From: an uncultured Pseudomonadota bacterium
GTDB lineage: Bacteria; Myxococcota_A; UBA796; CAJQPC01
Assembly (NCBI GenBank): GCA_913060515.1
Contig: CAJXRZ010000004.1
Span: 99,206-163,205, forward strand
Direction: 5' to 3'
DNA: 64,000 nt
Each line of letters opens with the position of its first letter. The first letter of the stretch is position 1. Shown one piece after another: positions 26,202 to 33,691 of the stretch. The notes below the pieces were generated by a model. The model worked only from the letters and a program-made list of their open reading frames with translations. It had not been told where the DNA came from and ran no database searches. The position numbers and the translations under genes were made by a program.

Positions 26202-27784
26202 TCCGGGATGTGGTTGCCCTGTGCAGGGTCTTGGCCTGGCAGCCAGAAGGCCGGCTTGCTGGGGTCCTTGTTCTGGCGGGCCTCTTCGGGGTCAAAGGCG
26301 CTCACCCAGACCTGTGGGATGTCCACGCTCACGTCCCCATAGGCGCGCTTGGAGCTGAAGGTGAGCCACAGGATGTCGTCGTCGGGCAGAGGGCCCCAGC
26401 GGGACCAGGAGTTGGTCAGCTCGCCGACCTGGTTGGCGGCGTCCAGACGGATGGCGTCGTGCTTGCCCTTGGAGTCGATGACCCAGAGCTCGGCGTCCGG
26501 GTCGTCGTAGGCATCCCCGGTGCTGATGTTGAAGGCGATCCAGTCACCGTCTGGCGAATAGCTGGGGTAGTAGGCCTTGTATCCATCAGGTGGCGTGAAG
26601 ATGACCTTTGGGTTGTCGAAGATGCCGTCGCCCAGATGACGGATGGTGGCCAACTCGCTGCTGCCGGAGAAGGTCCAGTCGTTGTCGTGGCCGCCGGTCA
26701 AGATCACAGCGACAAACTCACCGTCTGGGGACCAGTCTGGGTGGGTGACGGACTGGTCCATGGGTACCTCGTGAAGCAGCTCCCCCTTGGCGTTGAGCAG
26801 CATCAAGGCGCCGGCGTAGGTGCCCAAGAGGCGCCCGCCGTCCGGACTCCAGGTCTTGAAGTTTGCGATGACAGACTCGCTGCCTTCCCGGTCCTCGAGT
26901 GTCTGGGCGTCCTTGACCCCCAAGGCGCCGTTCCCGCCGTCCCAAGTAAAGGCGATGTCTCCCTTGCTGGAGACCACATGGCAGCCCACACAGCGCCCTG
27001 TGCTCTCAGTGCTCAGGTAGTCGCTGGGGTTCAGCTCCCCAAAGGGCACCTCCAAAACCCCGCCCACCGCGGTGCTCCAGTACAAGATGCTGCCGCGGCC
27101 GCCCATGCGGTTGACCTGAACGGTGCGGGACTCGGTGCGCACGATGCTGCCGTCTGCGAGCTCGGCGTAGAGGTCCACTTCCACCTGTCCGCCGGCGTTG
27201 GTCGCAGCGATGTTCTGCCAGCTCTCAGTGTCCGCAGTCCAGCTCAGATCGCGGGTGTAGACGCTCACGTCGGTGACGGGGGACTGGAGCCGCAAGCGGT
27301 AGGCCACCGCGCCCAGGTCCGCCCAGTTGAAGCGGATGGCGGGCGTGTTGCGAGGCAAGCTCACCCCGTCCTCGGGGTAGAGCCAGAAGTCCTGGATGTT
27401 GGTGGTGTCCTGGCCGGCGATGAGGGCGGAGGTGTCCAGCTCTGGGTCCAGGACCACCTCTTCTTGGTACTGCACAGTGACGGTGGCCAAGCCCTCGACC
27501 CCATCCAGCTTTGCCAGCACCCAGGTCACGCCTCCGTTGAGGGTGGAGGGGGTGAAGTTGCCCAGCGCATCGATCTCACCGGCGCTCTGGTTGCTCAGGG
27601 ACCAGGACACGGTCTCCAGCGGGATGTCTTGCGCGCGCTGGGTGTCGCCGATGGCCGTGAAGGCGATGGGCGCCACGCCATCGGGGCCGGTGACGACTTG
27701 GAGCTCGGCCGGTTCCACCCACAGGGCGGTCACAGCGTCAGGGTCTGCCGGCTCGGGGGCGCAGGCCAGCCAGAGCAAGAGCAT
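26186..27784 (-). CDS. PD40/TolB-like beta-propeller lipoprotein with a CxxCH motif
   Basis: A 532-residue predicted lipoprotein with a seven-residue signal segment before the Cys (MLLLWLAC). The N-terminal part (about 20-110) looks like a bacterial Ig-like (Big) domain (VETVSWSLSNQSAGEIDALG-like). The C-terminal half has TolB/PD40 blade motifs (WSPDGGRLLG, DWSPDGEFVAVI, YSPDGDWIAFNI). Between them is a single CVGCH (C265, C268, H269), the canonical heme-c attachment motif, so the protein may be a monoheme cytochrome-type propeller. Metal binding or chance are alternatives. Confidence 0.8.
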   Translation of the reverse strand: MLLLWLACAPEPADPDAVTALWVEPAELQVVTGPDGVAPIAFTAIGDTQRAQDIPLETVSWSLSNQSAGEIDALGNFTPSTLNGGVTWVLAKLDGVEGLATVTVQYQEEVVLDPELDTSALIAGQDTTNIQDFWLYPEDGVSLPRNTPAIRFNWADLGAVAYRLRLQSPVTDVSVYTRDLSWTADTESWQNIAATNAGGQVEVDLYAELADGSIVRTESRTVQVNRMGGRGSILYWSTAVGGVLEVPFGELNPSDYLSTESTGRCVGCHVVSSKGDIAFTWDGGNGALGVKDAQTLEDREGSESVIANFKTWSPDGGRLLGTYAGALMLLNAKGELLHEVPMDQSVTHPDWSPDGEFVAVILTGGHDNDWTFSGSSELATIRHLGDGIFDNPKVIFTPPDGYKAYYPSYSPDGDWIAFNISTGDAYDDPDAELWVIDSKGKHDAIRLDAANQVGELTNSWSRWGPLPDDDILWLTFSSKRAYGDVSVDIPQVWVSAFDPEEARQNKDPSKPAFWLPGQDPAQGNHIPEWVQW

Positions 27785-27822
27785 GAAGAAGTCCGTCGGT
27801 GCCCAGCCAGTCTACCCCAGGT

Positions 27823-28437
27823 TCAGCGCGGCAGGTCGCGAAACCACAGCGGCGCCAGGGTGTCCCCGTCGATGTCCGAGCGGTAGTCGGCTCGGAAGGG
27901 AAGCAGAGCCCCCTGGATCTGTGCGGTGGCCGCGAGCGCGGACTGCAGCGCGCTGCCAAAGGGCTCCTCCGCAGCCAAGGCCATGCCAGCCTGGAGCAGC
28001 GCTTGAACCTCCCGCTCCCAGGCGTTGTCTTCCAGCATCTGCCACGGGTCGCCGACCTGGTCGTAGTACTCCCGGAACTTGCCGGTGGGTGCGAAGAAGA
28101 GGCGCAGTCCGTGGGGCTCGGCGAGCAAGGCCTCCAGGCGGATGCAGGCGTGCTCCCGGGTGTCGGGCGGGTCCCCATAGTCAAAGCCCCAGTCGCGCAG
28201 CGTCACCGAGTCCCGTCCGTTGATGATCCAGTGGCAGACCTCGTGGAAGAACATCTTGGCCATGTTGTCGTCTGGGTCCAGATCGGCGTTGCCGATGATG
28301 ACGATCCCGTCGCCGTCGGTGTTGGCGAAGACGCCCGGGTCACGCCGAATGGCCACCCCCAGGCGGGTAGCCGTGGCCAGCCAGATCAGCTCCAGGGGGT
28401 CACGGTAGCGGGCCAGAATGGGACGTTCGTAGGACAT
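27823..28437 (-). CDS. Putative zinc metallopeptidase-like protein (HExxH)
   Basis: A 204-residue protein with HEVCH at 65-69 (FFHEVCHWII), the zinc-binding signature of many metallopeptidases, set in a helix as expected. A third ligand is not obvious; His 97-101-region residues (REHACIRLE) or the following acidic residues could serve. No signal peptide was seen, so it may be cytoplasmic. It precedes the propeller lipoprotein on the same strand by 38 bases and is divergent from the VWA lipoprotein. Function is otherwise unknown. Confidence 0.6.
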   Translation of the reverse strand: MSYERPILARYRDPLELIWLATATRLGVAIRRDPGVFANTDGDGIVIIGNADLDPDDNMAKMFFHEVCHWIINGRDSVTLRDWGFDYGDPPDTREHACIRLEALLAEPHGLRLFFAPTGKFREYYDQVGDPWQMLEDNAWEREVQALLQAGMALAAEEPFGSALQSALAATAQIQGALLPFRADYRSDIDGDTLAPLWFRDLPR

Positions 28438-28483
28438 GGGGCGCCCTTAGCCTGTAGACTGAGGGGGCACCGGTGGACTTCCA

Positions 28484-29377
28484 ATGACCCTGCTCCTGCT
28501 CATGGCTTGCAGCGAGTACGACTACGCCGACATTGCGCGCAACGAGACCTTCGTGCAGCCCGAGCTGGATGGGGCCACAGACGTGCTCTTTGTGGTGGAC
28601 AACTCCCCGTCGATGGAGGAGGAGCAAGAGCGCCTGCAGTCCAGCTTTGAGGTGTTCGCGGATGTGCTGAGCACCAGCTTGGCGGACTTTCGGGTGGGCA
28701 TCGTCAGCACAGATGTAGGAGAAGCGGGTGCCCTGCGAGGTCAGTTTGACCGGGACACCCCTGAGCTGACGGCTGCGTTTGCCCAAGCTGCGGACGTGGG
28801 CGTCTCCGGCGACCGCGAAGAGCAAGGCCTGGAGAGCGCTTGGCTGGCCACCCAAAACACGGACTTCTCCAGGGAAGACGCACGCTTCAACGTGGTCATC
28901 CTCAGCGATGAAGACGACCACTCTCCAGCCAGTGTGTCGATCTACATGCAGCAGTTTCAACGCCACGCAGGGGCCTCTGGCTTTGTGCTGCACGCCATCG
29001 TGGGCGATGAGCCCCTGGGCTGCGTGTCCCAAGGAAGCGCGGCGGACGCCGGCGTGCGCTACATCGAGGCAGCGGAGTCCACCGGCGGCTACCGAGACTC
29101 CATCTGCCAGGGGGACTACGGCGAGATCTTGGAGCGCATCGGCCTGCAGGTCGCCGGACTCGGGGACAGCTTCTACCTGGGGGAGCTTCCCCAGCCCGAG
29201 ACCCTAGAGGTGCGGGTGGACACGGTGCTCATTCCCGGTCGGGAACAGGACGGCTGGACCTATGAGCCCGATGAGAACGCCGTGCGCTTTCATGGACGCT
29301 CGGTGCCTCGTGCTGGCATGACAGTGCAGATCCGCTACCAGCCGCTGCTTGGCTCGCCCATCGACAGCGGGCAATAG
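28484..29377 (+). CDS. VWA-domain lipoprotein
   Basis: A 297-residue predicted surface lipoprotein (MTLLLLMAC). The von Willebrand A domain starts at about residue 33 with the MIDAS motif DNSPS (D39, S41, S43), and continues with FRVGIVSTDVG and FNVVILSDEDDHSP. The type of loop sequence is common in myxobacterial VWA lipoproteins. It probably binds a partner through a divalent metal. A GGTGGA site precedes the ATG. It is unrelated in layout to the intracellular VWA protein at 36024. Confidence 0.82.
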   Translation: MTLLLLMACSEYDYADIARNETFVQPELDGATDVLFVVDNSPSMEEEQERLQSSFEVFADVLSTSLADFRVGIVSTDVGEAGALRGQFDRDTPELTAAFAQAADVGVSGDREEQGLESAWLATQNTDFSREDARFNVVILSDEDDHSPASVSIYMQQFQRHAGASGFVLHAIVGDEPLGCVSQGSAADAGVRYIEAAESTGGYRDSICQGDYGEILERIGLQVAGLGDSFYLGELPQPETLEVRVDTVLIPGREQDGWTYEPDENAVRFHGRSVPRAGMTVQIRYQPLLGSPIDSGQ

Positions 29378-29383
29378 CCCCGC

Positions 29384-29695
29384 TCAGGCCAGTCCAGCTC
29401 TGATCTTGATCACCGCCACACCAATGGCGATGAGCCATCCGGGCAGGAAGAAGAGGTGTCCGCCCCCTCCGGGCATGATCAGGTTCAGAATCCCGCCGCT
29501 CTCCGGGTCCTCCTCATCTGGGAAGACATTGCCTATCCGCCACAAGGCGTCGATCACGAACCAGAAGCCCAACAGAAAGCCCATGGCCCAGTTGTCTGCG
29601 TTCCCTCCGGCCAAATAGGCGATGCCGTAGGCGATGCCGCCGGGAATGGCGGCCAAGATGAGCTGAATGATTGCGGTGCCGTTGAAAACGACCAT
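29384..29695 (-). CDS. Small membrane protein
   Basis: A 103-residue protein with three or so hydrophobic helices (IIQLILAAIPGGIAYGIAYL, WAMGFLLGFWFVIDALW and a C-terminal LFFLPGWLIAIGVAVIKI). ATG 29695 was chosen because GGAG lies 7 bases upstream; a longer frame from 29740 lacks this. No family was recognised. It is convergent with the VWA lipoprotein, with only 6 bases between the stops. Confidence 0.65.
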   Translation of the reverse strand: MVVFNGTAIIQLILAAIPGGIAYGIAYLAGGNADNWAMGFLLGFWFVIDALWRIGNVFPDEEDPESGGILNLIMPGGGGHLFFLPGWLIAIGVAVIKIRAGLA

Positions 29696-29806
29696 GGGGT
29701 TCTCCTGGACAGTGCGAGCAAGACGGAGATGGGCGGCCAAAGCTTACAGCGGAAAGTGAAGGTGGTTCACGCCGGTCGAGTTCTGCAGACCGGTTAGCCA
29801 AAAGCC

Positions 29807-31102
29807 ATGGAGATGGACCAGATCCGCAGCCTCGCGCCTGACCCGGCTTCCTTCGCCCGCGGGCAGAAGGTGGCCTCGCAGACGCGCAGGGTCCAAGGCT
29901 TGGGCCAGGGCGAGGGATTGCTGTGGGGGGAGTTCCTGGGCAGCGCCCACTACCTCACCCAATACGACAGCAAGCAGCCGGGTTGGAAGTGCTCCTGTCC
30001 CTCCAGAAAGCAGCCCTGCAAACACGTGCTTGGTCTGCTCATTCTCCACTGCTTGGATCCGGACTCGCTGCCCGAGGCGGAGGTGCCCGAGCTCGTTCAG
30101 GCGTGGAAGGACCGGCGCGTCAAAGCGGCCCAGACCAAGACCCAGAAGGCCCAGACTGGCGAGCCCGTTGTGGACTTGGCGGGTCAGGAGAAGCGCGTTC
30201 AGGCCCGGGAGGCGCGGGTCTCTCAAGGCTTGAGCGGTCTGCAGCGCTGGATGGAGGACCTGGCCCAACAGGGCCTGGGTCGCTTGCAAGACGGCGCGGA
30301 CTTTGAGGTGCAGGCGCGTCGACTCATTGACGCCCAAGCCCCAGGGCTCTCCAGCCGCTTGAACAAGATCGGCGAGCAGGTCGGGCAGGGGAGCGAGTGG
30401 CCTGCGCAAGTGGCCGAAGACATGGGACGCTTGGCATTGCTGGTGCACGCCTCCCAGCAGACCCTGGAGCCTGGGCTGTCCGAGCGCACTCGCAGCCACC
30501 TTGGCTGGCGGGTCAAGCAGGCGGAGGTGCGGGCCCAGGGGGAGCGCACCCAGGGCGACTGGCTCATCGCCGGGCAGCGCCTGACGGAAGAAGAGCGCGG
30601 CATGTTGCGGCTCACTTGGCTGCTGCGTGGACAGCAAGTGCAGATGCTCATGGACTTTGCCCCCAGCGTTCGGGGCGGCCAGTTTGAACAGCCCTTGCCC
30701 ATCGGTTGGGTCTTGCCCGCCACCTTGGCGCTCTTCCCCGACGGCCATCGCGCGCTCATCGCAGAGCAACAGGGCGAGCTGCGTCTCTTGGAGCAGCCCC
30801 CCGCCGGACTTCCGGATTTTCAGGCGCTGCTCTCCACCCAGGCTCAACGCCTGCAGGAGGATCCCTGGTTGGCCCGGGTGGGCGCTGTACTGGAGAGCCT
30901 GCGCATCCTCCGTCACAAGGGACGCTTCTACGCCATGGATCAACAGGGCCAGGCCCTTCCTCTCAGCGACCGGCCGTGGTGGCGGGTCTTGGCGCTCAGC
31001 GGTGGCCGCCCGGTCAACCTCTTCCTGAACCTGGAGCGTGGCGAGATCCATCCCCGCGGCTTGTGGGCGGAAGGGCGCTGGAATGCTGCGGTGGTGGGCT
31101 GA
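29807..31102 (+). CDS. SWIM zinc-finger protein (YehQ-like)
   Basis: A 431-residue protein with a SWIM zinc finger near its N-terminus: C62, C64, C71 and H73 (CxC-x6-CxH in a CSCPSRKQPCKHVLG segment). SWIM fingers are thought to bind nucleic acid or protein. The rest is mostly helical with no enzyme motif. It opens a run of coupled genes; the next gene starts on the last base of its stop codon (TGATG at 31102). In E. coli a SWIM protein (YehQ) lies beside YehL, YehM and YehP, matching this set. The operon's role is not known. Confidence 0.85.
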   Translation: MEMDQIRSLAPDPASFARGQKVASQTRRVQGLGQGEGLLWGEFLGSAHYLTQYDSKQPGWKCSCPSRKQPCKHVLGLLILHCLDPDSLPEAEVPELVQAWKDRRVKAAQTKTQKAQTGEPVVDLAGQEKRVQAREARVSQGLSGLQRWMEDLAQQGLGRLQDGADFEVQARRLIDAQAPGLSSRLNKIGEQVGQGSEWPAQVAEDMGRLALLVHASQQTLEPGLSERTRSHLGWRVKQAEVRAQGERTQGDWLIAGQRLTEEERGMLRLTWLLRGQQVQMLMDFAPSVRGGQFEQPLPIGWVLPATLALFPDGHRALIAEQQGELRLLEQPPAGLPDFQALLSTQAQRLQEDPWLARVGAVLESLRILRHKGRFYAMDQQGQALPLSDRPWWRVLALSGGRPVNLFLNLERGEIHPRGLWAEGRWNAAVVG

Positions 31103-32577
31103 TGGATCCCCTCCGCAAGAGCCTGCTGCTGGGTTTGGACCAAGCCCCTGCTGGAGCAGGCACAGCGCCTGTCTCCTTGCCCGAGGTCACCCCGGCCTGG
31201 TCCGCCTGGCTGCAAGCGGGCGCGGACGCGGTCTACCGCCAGGCCGCCCTGGTTCCCCTCACGGGTCTGCCAGAGCCAGCGGCGGCCCCGAAGGATGCGC
31301 GGCCGGTTCTGCAGCCCCACTTGAGCGCGGTCCTGGCCCTGGCCCTGCACCACGAGGACCCTTTGCTGCTCGCGGAGTTCAGTGCAGGGGTGGAACGGCA
31401 CGGCCTGCGGGTCTCCGCTGGGGATCTGCCCGGCTTGCTCAAGCTGTCGGACCCCGAGCTACGGGAAGCGGCCCGGCCACTGCTGGGCGAGACGGGCGAG
31501 TGGTTGGCCAGAGAGGGGGGCTGGACCTGGGCCTTGGGTGTCGAGGTGCACGACCCGGAGCAGGACTGGGCCGAGGGCAGCACCTCCGAGCGCCTCGCCG
31601 CATTGCAGCACTTCCGGAGCGTGGATGCCGGTCTGGCCCGCGAGCGCTTGGTGGCCTCGCTCTCGGGAGACGGTGCAGCTGAGCGTCTGGTGCTGATCCA
31701 GGCACTGCGGGTGGAGCTGAGCTTGGAGGACCAAGACCTGCTGCTCCAGCTCATTGAGAGTGACCGCTCCAAGAAGGTCAAGGCGGCGGCCCGGGAGCTG
31801 CTCTTGGAGCTGGATGGGCCTCTGCGCAAGGAGCTGGTGGCCTTCGTTCAAGGGCACTTGGAGTGGGAGCGCAAGTTCTCCGTTCGCGGTCGAAAGCTGG
31901 CTCTGAGAGTGGACTTGCCCCAAGAGTGGCCGGAGTCCCTGCAGTGGGTCTTTGACGACAAACATGCGGGCTTGGGCAAGCTGGCCAGCGCCTGGGAGCG
32001 GGCCATCGCGAAGGTGCCCTTGGGCGTGTGGGAGATCCACGGCGAGCCCTTGGCCTTGCTGGCTGCAGTGGACGTGGACGAGGACATCGCCACGGTGCTG
32101 GGCTGGACGCGGGCCGCCTTAGACCAGGGACGAGGGTCTTGGAGCTGGCCCTTGTACCAGTGGTGGGCCGAGCGCCTGCGCCCAGGCGGCAAGGGCTCCA
32201 GCGCTGCGCGTCTGGCCAGCAAACAGATCTACGCTCTGGCACCCAAGCTGCCACTGGAGCGCGCGGCAGACCAGATGGTGCGCTTCCTGGCCCAGGCGGA
32301 GTCCGTGGATCCCGAGATGGCCCTGGATGTGCTGCGCGCCTTGCCGATGCCCTGGCCGGAGCCGGTAGCCCGTGCCTGGGTGGGCCGAATCTCCAGAGCC
32401 CAGCAGGTGCGGGATCTGCCCAGGTGGCTCTCCGAGTCGCTGAAGCTGGCGGCCAATGCCCTGCCGCCACACTTGCTGCCCCAGCGCCCCTTGCTACCGG
32501 GCAGCTCGACCAAGACCGTTATCGCTTTCGCGGCGAAGGTCACGGCACGTCGCCGAATTCATACCCTTCTTCCTTAG
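31102..32577 (+). CDS. DUF5691-like helical-repeat protein
   Basis: A 491-residue, helix-rich protein with HEAT-like regularity (LLQLIESDRSKKVKAAARELLLELDGPLRKE). Length, opening and place between a SWIM protein and a MoxR ATPase fit the uncharacterised DUF5691 family. ATG 31102 was chosen because it couples to the SWIM gene by one base; frames extending further upstream lie within that gene. It may be a scaffold for the ATPase; that is inference. Confidence 0.7.
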   Translation: MDPLRKSLLLGLDQAPAGAGTAPVSLPEVTPAWSAWLQAGADAVYRQAALVPLTGLPEPAAAPKDARPVLQPHLSAVLALALHHEDPLLLAEFSAGVERHGLRVSAGDLPGLLKLSDPELREAARPLLGETGEWLAREGGWTWALGVEVHDPEQDWAEGSTSERLAALQHFRSVDAGLARERLVASLSGDGAAERLVLIQALRVELSLEDQDLLLQLIESDRSKKVKAAARELLLELDGPLRKELVAFVQGHLEWERKFSVRGRKLALRVDLPQEWPESLQWVFDDKHAGLGKLASAWERAIAKVPLGVWEIHGEPLALLAAVDVDEDIATVLGWTRAALDQGRGSWSWPLYQWWAERLRPGGKGSSAARLASKQIYALAPKLPLERAADQMVRFLAQAESVDPEMALDVLRALPMPWPEPVARAWVGRISRAQQVRDLPRWLSESLKLAANALPPHLLPQRPLLPGSSTKTVIAFAAKVTARRRIHTLLP

Positions 32578-32596
32578 TCCAACTGCGGAGCCTTTC

Positions 32597-33691
32597 ATGA
32601 GCGCCCCCGAGTCCCAGACCAGCGTCATCCGAGCGCACGCCGAGCAGGCCTTTGCCAGTGAGCTGGCCGCACTGAAGAAGGGGGATACCCGCCCGAAACC
32701 TGCGGGATGGGCGCTCTCCCCTTGGGCTGTGCGCACCTACCTGCTGGGGGGCGAGATCGACGGCACCGAGATCACGGCCAAGTACATCGGCGATGCCCGC
32801 ATCATTGAGATCGCGATTGCGACCTTGGCGACCTCGCGCGCGCTCTTGCTCCAAGGGGTGCCCGGCACCGGCAAGTCCTGGGTCAGTGAGCACCTCTCCG
32901 CGGCGATATCGGGCGACTCCACCCTCCTGGTTCAAGGCACCGCGGGCATGGATGAGAGCGCCCTGCGATACGGCTGGAACTACGCGCGCCTGCTGGCCGA
33001 GGGGCCCAGTCGAGGGGCGATGGTTCCCAGCCCGGTGATGCGGGCGATGGCTGGCGGCAAGGTCGCGCGAATCGAGGAGCTCACCCGCATTCCAAGCGAC
33101 GTTCAGGACGCGCTGATCACCTTACTCAGCGAGAAGACTCTGCCCATCTCCGAGCTGGGAGAGGAGGTGCAGGCGGTGCCCGGCTTCAACGTCATCGCGA
33201 CGGCCAATGACCGGGACAAGGGGGTCTCCGAGCTCTCCAGCGCGCTGCTTCGCCGCTTCAACACCGTGGTGCTTCCTACGCCAGCCACTCTGGAGGAGGA
33301 GGTGCGCATCGTTCAGCAGCGGGTCGGGGCCATGCACCGGTCCATGGAGATGCCCACGGAGGCGCCTGCTCTGGAGCAGATCCAGCGCGTGGTCACGGTC
33401 TTTCGTGAGCTGAGGCGGGGACTGACCGAAGACGGTCAGACCAAGCTCAAGCAGCCCAGCGGCACCCTGTCCACAGCCGAGGCCATCGCGGTCGTAGAGG
33501 CCGGCTTGGTCATGTCGGCGTCCTTTGGCGATGGGAAGCTCAGCTCGGAGGACTTGGCCAGCGCCTTGACCGGCTCCGTGATGCGGGACCCGGAGCAAGA
33601 CCTGGTGCCCTGGAGCGAGTACCTCAAGAGCGTGGTGCGTGAGCGCGCCGACTGGAAGGATCTGTACCGCGCCTGCAAGCGAGCCCTCTGA
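32597..33691 (+). CDS. MoxR-type AAA+ ATPase (YehL-like)
   Basis: A 364-residue AAA+ ATPase. Walker A is GVPGTGKS (87-94). The Walker B region reads VARIEELTRIP, with Glu-Glu where Asp-Glu is common. Sensor 1 is VIATANDRD and the arginine-finger helix is SSALLRRF. MoxR ATPases work as chaperones with VWA-domain partners, often inserting metals or remodelling complexes, and a VWA gene lies two genes downstream. GCGGAG precedes the ATG at 32597. Length matches E. coli YehL closely. Confidence 0.9.
   Translation: MSAPESQTSVIRAHAEQAFASELAALKKGDTRPKPAGWALSPWAVRTYLLGGEIDGTEITAKYIGDARIIEIAIATLATSRALLLQGVPGTGKSWVSEHLSAAISGDSTLLVQGTAGMDESALRYGWNYARLLAEGPSRGAMVPSPVMRAMAGGKVARIEELTRIPSDVQDALITLLSEKTLPISELGEEVQAVPGFNVIATANDRDKGVSELSSALLRRFNTVVLPTPATLEEEVRIVQQRVGAMHRSMEMPTEAPALEQIQRVVTVFRELRRGLTEDGQTKLKQPSGTLSTAEAIAVVEAGLVMSASFGDGKLSSEDLASALTGSVMRDPEQDLVPWSEYLKSVVRERADWKDLYRACKRAL

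Noticed and set aside
26210..27886. A plus-strand frame of about 558 residues
   Set aside because: It lies antisense to the PD40-propeller lipoprotein, which has recognisable motifs and a lipobox. The plus-strand product is Gly/Val/His-rich with no motif.
29744..31051. A minus-strand frame of about 435 residues
   Set aside because: Antisense to the SWIM protein gene, whose zinc-finger motif and operon context are clear.
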